A program made the position numbers and the translations under genes. Under the pieces are notes generated by a model that had not been told where the DNA came from, did no database searches, and saw only the letters and a list, made by a program, of their open reading frames with translations. DNA of 64,000 bases. It comes from JBBQZU01 sp038207425. GTDB taxonomy: Bacteria; Bacteroidota; Bacteroidia; Flavobacteriales_D; Cryomorphaceae. The stretch lies in contig JBBQZU010000012.1 of the NCBI GenBank assembly GCA_038207425.1, positions 1 through 64,000 of the forward strand, in the 5' to 3' direction. Shown here in pieces: positions 44,225-53,015 of this stretch. Each line of letters opens with the position of its first letter. The stretch's first letter is position 1.

Positions 44225-46530
44225 ATTCGTGGTACCTGAGTAATACTTTGTGGTTGCAGCGCTACCGGTTTATGGTAGATCAGAATTTCCAGCAGTTGAT
44301 CAGAATGATTCTCAACGCGTACTTCATTGCTATTTACCGTGATGGATAAGACCACCTTACGGTAAATTATTCTGAATGTGAATGACTCCCATTGCTTGGG
44401 CAGCATAGGTTCCAGGCTAAGTTTACCATCTTTCACCCGCTTGCCGCCAAAGCCTTCCACTACTGCAATCCAGGTACCTGCCATTGATGTAATGTGCAAT
44501 CCCTCATCTGCTTCATGGTTATAATCATCCAAATCGAGACGGGCAGTGCGCAGGTACATTTGGTAAGCTTTCTCTTCCATACCCAACTTTGTGGCGAGTA
44601 CTGCATGCACACAAGGCGAAAGCGATGATTCATGCACGGTTCGCGGTTCGTAGAAAAGAAAGTTTTCGCGTATGGTATCAATCTCAAAATGGTCTTCAAA
44701 GAAGTACATCCCCTGAAGTACATCGGCCTGCTTGATAAATACGGAGCGCAAAATCCTGTCCCATGACCAGTTCTGATTCAGCGGGCGTTCAGCCTTATCG
44801 AGCTGGTCGGCCATGAGCTGTTCTTTGTCGAGGAAGCCATCTTGCTGAAGGTAAACTACGGATCCTTCTATCTTGGGTTGGTACATTTTTTCGATAATAT
44901 CCTTCCAGTGTATGGTTTCATCGCTTTCGCGAAAGGCAATTTTGCCGGTAAGGCCATACCAGAATACAGTATCATTGCTCACTTTACTGATACACTCTAG
45001 GGTATATTGCAGGGTCCAGCGGGCTATGTAGTTGCTGTACCAATTGTTGTTTACATTGTTCTCATACTCGTTGGGGCCTGTTACACCCAGCATTACGTAT
45101 TGCTCGCGTGCGGTGCTCCAATTTACCCGCTGACTCCAAAACCGCGATATGGCGATAAGCACTTCCAGTCCGCCTTCTTTCAGGTAGCTTTCGTCGCCCG
45201 TATGTTTGATATAGTTGAATATTGCGTAGGCTATAGCCCCGTTACGGTGTATTTCTTCAAAAGTAATTTCCCACTCATTGTGGCATTCTTCCCCATTCAT
45301 GGTAACCATCGGGTAGAGTGCGGCGCCGTCTTTAAAGCCGAGCTTGATACCATTTTCGATTGCCTTATCGAGCTGCCTGTAGCGATATAGGAGCAGGTTT
45401 TTGGCCACGTGTTGCCCTGCGGTGAGCATGTAGAATGGCAAACAATACGCTTCTGTATCCCAATAGGTACTTCCGCCATATTTTTCACCGGTAAATCCCT
45501 TGGGACCTATATTCAAACGCGGGTCATCGCCGGTATAAGTTTGATTTAGTTGAAAAATATTGAACCTAATAGCTTGCTGCGCGGCCACATCGCCTTCAAT
45601 GCTAATATCGTTCATCTTCCAGCGCTTCGCCCAGGCATTTTTCTGTTCGAGTAGCATGGCTTCAAAGCCTTTGGCGGCAGCCGCGTGAACTACAGACTTA
45701 GCCCGTGCAAGTAATTTATCTTTAGGATGGTTTTCTGATGAAATATTGCAGGCGTATTTGTACACCACTATTTCATCGCCTTGCTCAGCCCTTACGGTAA
45801 TAAGGTTCTCAACATACTTACGCCGGTCGGTCTGGTTGCTGTCAAATTCATAGGGCTTACCGTTTTTGGTAACGGCTATCTTCTGGCCTGTGCAAACGTA
45901 GAAGTCGAGTTTTTTGGTTTTGAGCGTAAGGTATGCTTCTTCATTGATCACTTCCTTATTCTCTTCACTCCAGAATTTCTCATCATAATTTGAATCCTGA
46001 TTTATGATATCGCCGTCAATAAAAACCCTAAACTTAAGTTTACCTTCAAAGTTCAGTGGCTTAATAGCATACCTGATCAAACCGGCTTCAAAATCGGTCA
46101 TGCTCAGAAACCTTTTCACATCTACCTCAGCAGTTACTCCGTTATCCATTTTGGCCGTGAATGTGCGTTGCAGGTAGCCTTCCTTCATATTCAGTACACG
46201 CTTGAATGCTGTGACTTCGGCTTTCGCCAAATCGAGGGCTTCATCATTGATTATCGGACATAGTCCAATCCAGTTGGCAGCGTTAAGCACTTTCGCGAAA
46301 TACTCCGGGTAGCCGTTTTTCCACCAACCCACGCGGGTTTTATCGGGGTAATACACCCCGGCTACGTAGTTGCCTTGAAGTGTTTCGCCTGAATAATTTT
46401 CTTCAAAATTGGCTCGTTGGCCCATGCGGCCATTTCCGAGGCTGAATATGCTTTCAGATGAAAGGTGCATTTCAGGATGAAAACCATCTTCAATGATGCG
46501 CCATGAATCTTCTTCGTAATGTTTTTTCAT
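44221..46530 (-). CDS. GH65 maltose phosphorylase
   Basis: A 769-residue GH65 phosphorylase: N-terminal beta-sandwich (ESIFSLGNGRMGQRANFEE), barrel with GSTYWDTEAYCLPFYML and the general-acid Glu in ECHNEWEITFEEIHRN, and a C-terminal phosphate-binding part (FYEPRTVHESSLSPCVHAV). It converts maltose and phosphate to glucose and beta-glucose-1-phosphate without ATP. Adjacency to beta-phosphoglucomutase supports maltose (or another inverting disaccharide) phosphorylase rather than a hydrolase. Kojibiose or trehalose specificity cannot be excluded from sequence alone. Confidence 0.92.
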   Translation of the reverse strand: MKKHYEEDSWRIIEDGFHPEMHLSSESIFSLGNGRMGQRANFEENYSGETLQGNYVAGVYYPDKTRVGWWKNGYPEYFAKVLNAANWIGLCPIINDEALDLAKAEVTAFKRVLNMKEGYLQRTFTAKMDNGVTAEVDVKRFLSMTDFEAGLIRYAIKPLNFEGKLKFRVFIDGDIINQDSNYDEKFWSEENKEVINEEAYLTLKTKKLDFYVCTGQKIAVTKNGKPYEFDSNQTDRRKYVENLITVRAEQGDEIVVYKYACNISSENHPKDKLLARAKSVVHAAAAKGFEAMLLEQKNAWAKRWKMNDISIEGDVAAQQAIRFNIFQLNQTYTGDDPRLNIGPKGFTGEKYGGSTYWDTEAYCLPFYMLTAGQHVAKNLLLYRYRQLDKAIENGIKLGFKDGAALYPMVTMNGEECHNEWEITFEEIHRNGAIAYAIFNYIKHTGDESYLKEGGLEVLIAISRFWSQRVNWSTAREQYVMLGVTGPNEYENNVNNNWYSNYIARWTLQYTLECISKVSNDTVFWYGLTGKIAFRESDETIHWKDIIEKMYQPKIEGSVVYLQQDGFLDKEQLMADQLDKAERPLNQNWSWDRILRSVFIKQADVLQGMYFFEDHFEIDTIRENFLFYEPRTVHESSLSPCVHAVLATKLGMEEKAYQMYLRTARLDLDDYNHEADEGLHITSMAGTWIAVVEGFGGKRVKDGKLSLEPMLPKQWESFTFRIIYRKVVLSITVNSNEVRVENHSDQLLEILIYHKPVALQPQSITQVPRI

Positions 46531-46581
46531 AGTAAAAACAGAATTGTTCTGTTGTCATTTGTTTTAGTAAATCGTCTTTCC

Positions 46582-47265
46582 TCACAGTGCTCTCGGCACT
46601 CCAGGCTGGGCCCAAATTTCATCAAATATCTCCAATCCTACGCCATCAAAACCAGGTATCACTTTATGGGCTTTTGTAAGCACAGCAGGGTCGCCTACGC
46701 CGATGGCATACATACCGGCAGCGAGGGCTGAGTCAATTCCTGCAAGCGCATCTTCAAACACTACGCATTGCGTATGATCTAAATTGAGTTCGTAGGCGGC
46801 GAGCGCAAAAGTTTGCGGGTCGGGTTTGCCACGGGTTACCTTGGTGCCGTCAATTACCACATCGAAAAGCGATTTCAAGCCGATTTTTTCGAGAATGTGC
46901 ATGGCATTTTTGCTCGATGATCCAAGCGCGATTTTGAATCCGTGAGCTTTTGCATTTACGATAAACTTATCGGCCCCCGGCAGAATTTCATCCGGTTTCA
47001 TGGTTTCCACATATTCAAGATACCACTGATTTTTGCGGTGCATCAGCTCGAGTTTGTCCACTTCACTGCATTGTATTTCACCCTTGCTGAGAAGTATTTC
47101 GAGACTTTCGGCTCTGCTTACACCTTTAAGGGCTTCGTTCTCTTCATGGGTAATTCCAAAGCCCAACTCATTGCAAAGGCGGTTCCAAGCCAGGTAGTGG
47201 TATTTCGCAGTGTCGACAATCACCCCGTCAAGATCAAAAATGCAAGCTTTAATAGCGGCCATCAA
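46582..47265 (-). CDS. pgmB: Beta-phosphoglucomutase
   Basis: A 227-residue HAD-family mutase. FDLDGVIVDTAKYHYLAWNRL carries the two catalytic aspartates, LKGVSRAESLEILL is the cap, KIALGSSSKNA motif II, and VVFEDALAGIDSALAAGM motif IV. It converts beta-glucose-1-phosphate from the phosphorylase into glucose-6-phosphate. It sits 51 bases upstream of the phosphorylase gene in transcription order and seven after the kinase gene. Confidence 0.95.
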   Translation of the reverse strand: MMAAIKACIFDLDGVIVDTAKYHYLAWNRLCNELGFGITHEENEALKGVSRAESLEILLSKGEIQCSEVDKLELMHRKNQWYLEYVETMKPDEILPGADKFIVNAKAHGFKIALGSSSKNAMHILEKIGLKSLFDVVIDGTKVTRGKPDPQTFALAAYELNLDHTQCVVFEDALAGIDSALAAGMYAIGVGDPAVLTKAHKVIPGFDGVGLEIFDEIWAQPGVPRAL

Positions 47266-47272
47266 AAATGAA

Positions 47273-48136
47273 TTAAAAGGGTAGTTTTTCGAAATAGTGC
47301 TTTATGTGGTATTCATACAACCCGTCGATAGGCTTCTTGATTATTGAGCCTATGCGCACGCCTTTTTCAGCGGCCACTTCGCGCAGAATGTCTTCATGGT
47401 AATAGGCTACAGAGCCTATAAAATGGGTAGGCACTTCGCGGAAATCTTTATAGCAGGTTACATGTATATCCAGAAACCTTTCGAGCCCTTCGCGAATCAT
47501 ATTGCGCACATAAGGCTCCTGCTTGTGGTTGGTTATTACTTTCATAAACGAAGCGAGATACACGTTGGCATGGGGCTTCATGTACACATTGTCAATGATG
47601 ATATCCTTGGTAAGTCCAAGATCAAAACGGAAGGTATCGGCCATGGATTTGGGCAATCTTTTATACAGAAAGTCGCCAAGTACTTTTTTGCCAAAGTAGC
47701 TACCGCTGCCTTCGTCGCCAAGCACATAGGCAAGCGCCGGTACTTCTTCGCGCACTATATCGCCATCGAAGTGGCAAGAGTTGGAGCCTGTACCGAGAAT
47801 GCAGGCTATGCAAGGCTCATCCTGATACACTGCAAAAGCAGCAGCCACAAGGTCGTGGTCTACATATACCTGAGCGCGGGGGAATACTGCGGTAAGTCCG
47901 TTGTCAATAATCCGTTTCAGCAATGGCGTAGAGCAGCCTGCCCCATAAAAGAAAACAGCCGTTACCTTATCGGCAAAAGCCATAAGTGGTTCATTTGCTC
48001 TGAGCGTGTGCTCCACAACCTGGGCATTGTGAAAATAGGGATTGAGCCCGATGGTTTTGAAATCCTGGTAGGTTTTATCTTCGGCTACCAGGCGCCAGTC
48101 GCATTTGGTAGAACCGCTATCAGCAATTAATAGCAT
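47273..48136 (-). CDS. BadF/BadG-type sugar kinase, probably glucose kinase
   Basis: A 287-residue ASKHA-fold kinase: LLIADSGSTKCDWRLV (phosphate 1 loop with catalytic-site Asp/Thr), ACILGTGSNSCHFDG (phosphate 2), and LGDEGSGSYFGKKVL. The family is often named N-acetylglucosamine kinase, but in this operon the substrate in need of phosphorylation is free glucose from maltose phosphorolysis, so glucose kinase is the likely role (inference). It overlaps neither neighbour; pfkA ends 17 bases upstream. Confidence 0.8.
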   Translation of the reverse strand: MLLIADSGSTKCDWRLVAEDKTYQDFKTIGLNPYFHNAQVVEHTLRANEPLMAFADKVTAVFFYGAGCSTPLLKRIIDNGLTAVFPRAQVYVDHDLVAAAFAVYQDEPCIACILGTGSNSCHFDGDIVREEVPALAYVLGDEGSGSYFGKKVLGDFLYKRLPKSMADTFRFDLGLTKDIIIDNVYMKPHANVYLASFMKVITNHKQEPYVRNMIREGLERFLDIHVTCYKDFREVPTHFIGSVAYYHEDILREVAAEKGVRIGSIIKKPIDGLYEYHIKHYFEKLPF

Positions 48137-48153
48137 GATCGTTGCAATTAAAG

Positions 48154-49134
48154 TTAGGTAGAGAGTATATCGGCAATTCTGACAAGTTCGGGATCAATGG
48201 TAAGTTTTTGGCTTATAGCCTTTTTAAAAGAAGTGAGCACCACTTGTTGGTTTATGATGCCCACCATACTGTCGCGTTTGCCAGCGAGCAAGTGCTCCAC
48301 AGCAGCCACACCGAGTCGGCTTGCCAGATTGCGGTCAAAGCAGGAAGGACTTCCACCTCGCTGAATATGACCAAGTATGGTCACTTTGGTTTCGTAGTAT
48401 GGTGATCGCTCGGCCACCTGCTTGGCAATTTCGGTAGCGTCGCCGCTTTTACCACCTTCGGCTACAATTACAATATTCGAAGTTTTATTCTGCCGGCGTG
48501 CTTCGGCAAGTCGCTCCATCAGCACGTCAATGGTCATTTCCCTTTCGGGGATGAGGATAGCAAGCGCACCCGAAGCTACACCTGCATGCGCAGCGATGAA
48601 TCCTGCATCTCTGCCCATTACCTCCACAAAAAAGAGCCTGTTGTGTGAGGCTGCCGTATCGCGTATTTTGTCAACCGCTTCTACCACAGTATTCAGCGCT
48701 GTGTCAAAACCAAGGGTGGAATCTGTGCCATACAGGTCATTGTCAATTGTACCTGGTATTCCAATTATCGGAACGTCGAACTCCTTCCCGAAAACCATTG
48801 CGCCTGTGAAGGTGCCATCTCCGCCTATTACTACAAGAGCGTCAATTCCATTTGCGGTAAGTTTTTCGAAAGCCCTTTCTCTGCCCTCTTTTTCTCTGAA
48901 CTCTTTGCTTCGTGCAGATTTCAATACAGTTCCACCTCTTTGCAATATATGGTTTACTGATCGGGCAGTGAGGTCTTCTATATCACCTTCCATCAGGCCT
49001 TGATAGCCCCGGTATACACCTGCAACCCTTATGTTGTTGTAGATGCAGGTGCGAACTACTGCCCTCACGGCTGCATTCATACCCGGAGCGTCGCCTCCTG
49101 ATGTAAGTAATCCTATCTTCTTAATGTTGGTCAT
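48154..49134 (-). CDS. pfkA: ATP-dependent 6-phosphofructokinase
   Basis: Start at 49134 is preferred (MTNIKKIGLLTSGGDAPGMN); the extension to 49176 is non-conserved. The 326-residue protein has GGDAPGMNAAVRA, VVIGGDGTFTGAMVF (GGDG, the ATP-type rather than GGDD of PPi enzymes), GTIDNDLYGTDSTLGFDTA with the catalytic Asp, and FVEVMGRDAGFIA. Phosphorylates fructose-6-phosphate. First gene of the operon, divergent from the Nudix regulator. Confidence 0.96.
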   Translation of the reverse strand: MTNIKKIGLLTSGGDAPGMNAAVRAVVRTCIYNNIRVAGVYRGYQGLMEGDIEDLTARSVNHILQRGGTVLKSARSKEFREKEGRERAFEKLTANGIDALVVIGGDGTFTGAMVFGKEFDVPIIGIPGTIDNDLYGTDSTLGFDTALNTVVEAVDKIRDTAASHNRLFFVEVMGRDAGFIAAHAGVASGALAILIPEREMTIDVLMERLAEARRQNKTSNIVIVAEGGKSGDATEIAKQVAERSPYYETKVTILGHIQRGGSPSCFDRNLASRLGVAAVEHLLAGKRDSMVGIINQQVVLTSFKKAISQKLTIDPELVRIADILST

Positions 49135-49158
49135 AGTGTGGATACTTTTCCTGGTCTT

Positions 49159-49192
49159 TAAGTGTAAATCGAACACTTAGCCGGCAAATCTA
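49159..49192 (-). promoter_or_regulatory. Candidate pfkA-operon promoter and inverted repeat
   Basis: Minus strand TAGATTTG (49192-49185) fits the TAnnTTTG -7 element, though no TTG lies at the right distance. Just downstream is the inverted repeat TAAGTGT-aaatcga-ACACTTA (49159-49179), placed at about the transcription start and 25 bases before the ATG, a good position for an operator. A degenerate TTTGAA-N5-TTCGAA (49210-49226) lies upstream. Confidence 0.35.
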
Positions 49193-49292
49193 CAAAGAAA
49201 CAAGAATTATTCGAATCAGCTTCAAAGCTTAGCAATGGCAAAGGAAATGGCAGGGCAGGAAAAGACTTGCTGTAATGTTGTTGAACAAGGTA

Positions 49293-49324
49293 TTGACAAA
49301 GGTTTGATTTATTTGATATTTTTG
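49293..49324 (+). promoter_or_regulatory. Promoter of the Nudix regulator gene
   Basis: TTG at 49293-49295, 21 bases, then TATTTTTG at 49317-49324. Spacing and sequence fit the Bacteroidota TTG...TAnnTTTG promoter. It points to the regulator gene, whose start is 26 bases downstream. Confidence 0.55.
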
Positions 49325-49349
49325 CGGCGGTCAATATCCTAAATATTCA

Positions 49350-50111
49350 TTGAATACAGCGAAACAAGGCGCTATAGACGCCAGACTTAACCCGAACGTT
49401 TCAGTAGACTGCGTAATTTTCGGCTTCGATGGCGAGCGCTTAAAGGTACTGCTTATTGACAGGGGCCAGCAATTGCAGAAAGGCAGTGCCGACAAGGTAT
49501 ACGCCCTTCCGGGAAACCTGATTCGAGAAGATGAAAATCTCGACGACGCTGCAAAACGGGTGCTTAAAGAACTTACCAGCCTGGAAAATATATTTCTGGA
49601 ACAGTTTGGTTCATTCGGTGATCCTTTTCGCCTTACCAAAGAGCATGACCTGGAATGGCTGAAGAGCATCAGGGCGCAACCCGATGCGAGGGTTATCACA
49701 GTAGCGTACTATTCCTTAATCAGAGCTGATCAGTATAAAATTCATGCAAGTGGTTTTGCCAAGGATGCATTCTGGCATGACATTATAAAACTGCCTGCCC
49801 TTGGCTTCGACCACAGAGAGATTATTGACTCAGCGCTGCATGAACTAAAATTCAAAAGCAAGTACCAGCCGCTTGGCTTCGAATTGCTTCCGGAAAAATT
49901 TACGCTTGGCCAATTGCAGAAGCTGTATGAGGCTATATTCGGCACCGACCTCGATAAGCGCAATTTCAGAAGGAAGATTATGAAAATGAGTTTTCTAGTA
50001 CAGCTTAAAGAAAAACAAATAGGAGTGCCCCATAAACCTGCGCGGTACTATACTTTTGATAAGGAGAAATATCAAAGCTATAAAAGCAATGACTTCTATT
50101 TCACGCTTTGA
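49350..50111 (+). CDS. Nudix-domain/winged-helix sugar regulator (NrtR/AraR type)
   Basis: A 253-residue protein of the BT0354 class: N-terminal Nudix-like domain (VSVDCVIFGFDGERLKVLLIDRG, ALPGNLIREDENLDDAAKRVL) and a C-terminal winged helix (EKFTLGQLQKLYEAIFGTDLDKRNFRRKIMK, PARYYTFDKEKY). The Nudix box is degenerate (RVLKELTSL instead of REUxEExGU), so it is likely a sensor rather than an enzyme; relatives respond to ADP-ribose or sugars. The best start is TTG at 49350, with no in-frame ATG upstream. Divergent from the pfkA-maltose operon, hence probably its regulator. Confidence 0.82.
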   Translation: MNTAKQGAIDARLNPNVSVDCVIFGFDGERLKVLLIDRGQQLQKGSADKVYALPGNLIREDENLDDAAKRVLKELTSLENIFLEQFGSFGDPFRLTKEHDLEWLKSIRAQPDARVITVAYYSLIRADQYKIHASGFAKDAFWHDIIKLPALGFDHREIIDSALHELKFKSKYQPLGFELLPEKFTLGQLQKLYEAIFGTDLDKRNFRRKIMKMSFLVQLKEKQIGVPHKPARYYTFDKEKYQSYKSNDFYFTL

Positions 50112-50112
50112 G

Positions 50113-51021
50113 TTAGCTACCGGCCTGTTGCAAATCGCGTAGTTGTTCAAAAAGTGCTTCCTGTTCAGGACTGAGATTTTTTGGGATTTCCACAATTACT
50201 TCAATGATCAAATCGCCAAAGTGGCCCTCGTTGTTATATTCAGGAAAGCCCTTTCCTTTCAGTCGCAGCTTTTTTCCTGATTGGGTACTCGATGCAATTG
50301 GCAGTGATATTTTGCCATGAGGGGTATCTACATTTATCTTTCCCCCGAGTACGGCCGTATACAAGTCAGTAACTACTTTTTTCGAAAGATTAAGGCCATC
50401 TTGTTCGTAACCCCATGCCTTGCCCACTGAAAGAGTTATGTATAGGTCACCACCATTTCGGCCTTTGCCGGATACTTTGAGTTTTTGGGCGTCGGTAGCG
50501 CCTGGTTTTATATTGAGCCGTATTCTTTCTCCTTCTATATCAATTACTTTCGCTACGCCATTGAAAGCTTCGTCAAATGTAAGCGGCAGGCTTGATTGAG
50601 TGTTCACCCTACGCGCAGTGCGCTGCCGGCTTTCGGCGAAAGATGAATCGCCACCGCTAAAGCCTCCACTAAAAAAGGCATTGAAAAAGTCAGAGAAACC
50701 GCCACCACCGAAATTTTCATCAAAGTCGCCGCTGCTGTATGACTGGCTTCTGCCGGTGCCATTGGCATTGCGACCGGGCTGAGCGTACTGATCGTATTGC
50801 TTCCAATTGGCTCCCAATTCGTCGTACTTCTTGCGTTTTTCAAGATCGCCTATCACATCATACGCTTCACTTATTTCTTTAAAGCGGCGTTCTGATTCAG
50901 CGTTGCCCTGGTTCTTGTCGGGGTGAAACTGCAGCGCCAGCTTGCGGTATTTTTTCTTGATGTCGGCCTGCGGAGCTGTTTTAGCTACTCCGAGTACCTT
51001 GTAGTAATCTTTGTACTCCAT
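50113..51021 (-). CDS. cbpA: DnaJ C-terminal-domain co-chaperone (CbpA type)
   Basis: A 302-residue J-domain protein: MEYKDYYKVLGVAKTAPQAD with the HPD motif in LQFHPDKNQGNAESE, a Gly/Phe-rich linker (GGGGFSDFFNAFFSGG), and the two C-terminal substrate-binding barrels (LPLTFDEAFNGVAKVI; LRLKGKGFPEYN). No cysteine-rich zinc domain, so CbpA rather than DnaJ. It stimulates DnaK ATPase. It converges with the Nudix gene with a single base between. Confidence 0.92.
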   Translation of the reverse strand: MEYKDYYKVLGVAKTAPQADIKKKYRKLALQFHPDKNQGNAESERRFKEISEAYDVIGDLEKRKKYDELGANWKQYDQYAQPGRNANGTGRSQSYSSGDFDENFGGGGFSDFFNAFFSGGFSGGDSSFAESRQRTARRVNTQSSLPLTFDEAFNGVAKVIDIEGERIRLNIKPGATDAQKLKVSGKGRNGGDLYITLSVGKAWGYEQDGLNLSKKVVTDLYTAVLGGKINVDTPHGKISLPIASSTQSGKKLRLKGKGFPEYNNEGHFGDLIIEVIVEIPKNLSPEQEALFEQLRDLQQAGS

Positions 51022-51080
51022 GATTGGCAGGTTTTTGACGAATAATTTTAATGATGGTGCAAAATTGGTGAATTAAAACA

Positions 51081-51106
51081 AAGGTGCGAACCTAAGCCCG
51101 CACCTT
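51081..51106 (-). terminator. Rho-independent terminator after hsp20
   Basis: AAGGTGCG and CGCACCTT form an 8-bp stem around a ten-base loop. On the minus strand it is followed by TGTTTTAATT. It lies between the hsp20 stop and the cbpA start. Confidence 0.7.
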
Positions 51107-51134
51107 CGCAACAATTTGAGTCAACAGCCGCGGA

Positions 51135-51575
51135 TTAGTTTACAGCAATCTCGCGAACTTTTGTTTTGACTGCCACTTCCTTTTTGGGCACTTCAAGTTT
51201 CAGTATACCGTTGGTGTAGGTAGCGGCTATGTTTTCTATATCTACTTCTTCGGGCAATCGGAATGAGCGTACAAAACTTGTGTAATTGAACTCTCGCTTG
51301 GTAAAGCGCTCGTTGGTTTCTTTTTTCTCATCCTTTTGCTCACTGCGTATGCTGAGCAAATCTTCCTGAATCTCAATCTTGAAATCATCTTTCTCCATGC
51401 CAGGAGCGGCAAGTTCAATATGGTATGATTTCTCAGTTTCCTTGATATTTGCGGCGGGTAGAGAGCCAGTGCGGAAAACTTTCCTTGGTAGTGATTCGCC
51501 TTCAAGAAACTCATTGAAGAATTGTTCAAAAGGGTCGAACACGGGGGCGTTTGATCTGAATTTTACGAGTGACAT
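51135..51575 (-). CDS. hsp20: Hsp20/alpha-crystallin small heat-shock protein
   Basis: A 146-residue chaperone. The alpha-crystallin domain spans about 38-140: LPAANIKETEKSYHIELAAPG, KIEIQEDLLSIRSEQK, FVRSFRLPEEVDIENIAATYTNGILKLEVPKKE with the conserved A-x-x-x-n-GvL. Holds unfolded proteins for DnaK/CbpA. An inverted repeat, TTATGG-N10-CCATAA (51588-51609), lies just upstream of the start. Confidence 0.95.
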   Translation of the reverse strand: MSLVKFRSNAPVFDPFEQFFNEFLEGESLPRKVFRTGSLPAANIKETEKSYHIELAAPGMEKDDFKIEIQEDLLSIRSEQKDEKKETNERFTKREFNYTSFVRSFRLPEEVDIENIAATYTNGILKLEVPKKEVAVKTKVREIAVN

Positions 51576-51587
51576 AATGTAAAGGTT

Positions 51588-51609
51588 TTATGGGTTTACG
51601 AATCCATAA
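51588..51609. promoter_or_regulatory. Inverted repeat upstream of hsp20
   Basis: TTATGG-N10-CCATAA begins 13 bases before the hsp20 start codon. Placement suggests an operator or a leader hairpin, but it is not one of the CIRCE palindromes (TTAGCACTC-N9) and may be chance. Confidence 0.25.
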
Positions 51610-51722
51610 CGTCAATTGAAATGCCGATGACCGTTTTCGGAAATTATGGCACAACCCGAAAGCATTTGATGGACATTTTGACCTATTAAACTGAATTACA
51701 GTGACATTAAGTCACGATTGAA

Positions 51723-52313
51723 TTAGCGGTTTATCAAAAACTTCTGTACTATTTGCCTGTCGGGAAAATAGGCGCGCACCACGTAAACACCATTTGCCCA
51801 TGCTGGTGATGGAAGTACCAACTCATCTCCCACAACTTTATTTACTGAAAAGTCTACATTGCCGCATAGGTTATACACCTGCAAGTCATAAGGTATTCCA
51901 GTGTTATCTATTCTGAGCTTGTGGTAACCAGTAGCAGGCTCGTAAAAAATGAGTATCCCTGACGGCCAAAATTGGAGAAATTGAATTTGCAAAGTGAGGG
52001 TGCTTTCCGAACCGAAAGTGATAGAATAGACATAGGTGCCGTTTACACCCGTATCGGTATCTGAAAATCGGTAAGACTCAGGTCTTCCCGGCGAACCGCA
52101 AATGCCACCTATCGCAAAAACAGGCACGGGCTCGCTTCCATTCACCGAGCGTGATACGAAAGTTCCTTCGCAGGTATTTCCTTCAGCTATAGTCCAGCTT
52201 AATTCTATGGTATTGCCAGATTGAAGAATGCTCCAGGTATCCAGAAAATCATCGTCCTGGGCATTTGCCGAAAGGCTAAAGCTTAAAGTTAAAATGGAAA
52301 GCAGGTGTTTCAT
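51723..52313 (-). CDS. Small secreted protein with T9SS-like C-terminal domain
   Basis: A 196-residue protein with signal peptide ending SANAQ. A fibronectin-like half (WSILQSGNTIELSWTIAEGNTCEGTFVSRS) is followed by a degenerate type-A sorting tail (YDLQVYNLCGNVDFSVN ... WANGVYVVRAYFPD, ending KFLINR). It starts immediately after the stop of the pseudouridine synthase gene. Function unknown. Confidence 0.6.
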   Translation of the reverse strand: MKHLLSILTLSFSLSANAQDDDFLDTWSILQSGNTIELSWTIAEGNTCEGTFVSRSVNGSEPVPVFAIGGICGSPGRPESYRFSDTDTGVNGTYVYSITFGSESTLTLQIQFLQFWPSGILIFYEPATGYHKLRIDNTGIPYDLQVYNLCGNVDFSVNKVVGDELVLPSPAWANGVYVVRAYFPDRQIVQKFLINR

Positions 52314-53015
52314 TCACGGATTTAAACGGGCAAAGTAGTTCCAGATTGTTTCATTAGGCGTAGGTGCAACAATATGTATAGGAAGCTTTGACACCGGATG
52401 GATGAAATGAACCGACCGGGCGTGAAGGTGTATTGAACCGTCAGGGTTGCTGCGCGGGGCGCCATATTTCAAATCGCCTTTTATGGAAAAACCTGCATGC
52501 GAAAGTTGCACCCTTATCTGGTGGTGCCTGCCGGTTACGGGGTTTACTTCCAAAAGGGTATACTTATCAGAATGTGCAAGCACCGTATAGTGCATCTCCG
52601 AGCGTTTTGCGCCCACGGTTTTGGCAGAAACCACGCGACTTTTGTTTTTGGCTTCATCTTTTACAAGAAAATCTACAAGGGTGGCATTCTCGAGATTGGC
52701 TTGCTTCGGCACACAAGCCCAATAGGTTTTGCGCACTTCTTTTTCTTTGAAAAGCTCGTTGAGGCGGCTTAGTGCCTTGCTGGTTTTAGCGAAAACCACT
52801 ACGCCGCTCACTGGCCGGTCTATGCGGTGTACCACACCGGCAAATATATTACCGGGCTTGCTGTACTTTATGCGAAGCCATTCCTTTACCACATCGCTGA
52901 GCGGCGAGTCGCCCGTTTTATCGCCTTGCACAATATCGCCCGGGCGTTTATTTACGGCCAGTATATGGTTGTCTTCGTAGAGTATATCAATATCAGTTGC
53001 GGTGGAGCGTGACAC
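52314..53015 (-). CDS. RluA-family pseudouridine synthase
   Basis: A 233-residue enzyme without an S4 domain. Catalytic motif VVHRIDRPVSGVVVFAKT contains the conserved Asp; DILYEDNHILAVNKRPG is the N-terminal strand block and NPVTGRHHQIRVQLSHAG the later RNA-binding block. Modifies uridines of rRNA or tRNA. The GTG start (53015) shares one base with the panB stop (TAGTG). Confidence 0.92.
   Translation of the reverse strand: MSRSTATDIDILYEDNHILAVNKRPGDIVQGDKTGDSPLSDVVKEWLRIKYSKPGNIFAGVVHRIDRPVSGVVVFAKTSKALSRLNELFKEKEVRKTYWACVPKQANLENATLVDFLVKDEAKNKSRVVSAKTVGAKRSEMHYTVLAHSDKYTLLEVNPVTGRHHQIRVQLSHAGFSIKGDLKYGAPRSNPDGSIHLHARSVHFIHPVSKLPIHIVAPTPNETIWNYFARLNP

Noticed and set aside
47396..48130. 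244-residue plus-strand ORF opposite the BadF-type kinase
   Set aside because: It is a shadow frame: the minus-strand protein has clear ASKHA motifs, whereas the plus-strand translation has no recognisable domain.
51588..51609. CIRCE heat-shock operator upstream of hsp20
   Set aside because: The inverted repeat TTATGG-N10-CCATAA does not match CIRCE (TTAGCACTC-N9-GAGTGCTAA).
51701..51715. GTGAC-ATTAA-GTCAC inverted repeat as a terminator
   Set aside because: The stem is only five pairs and has no T-run on either strand.
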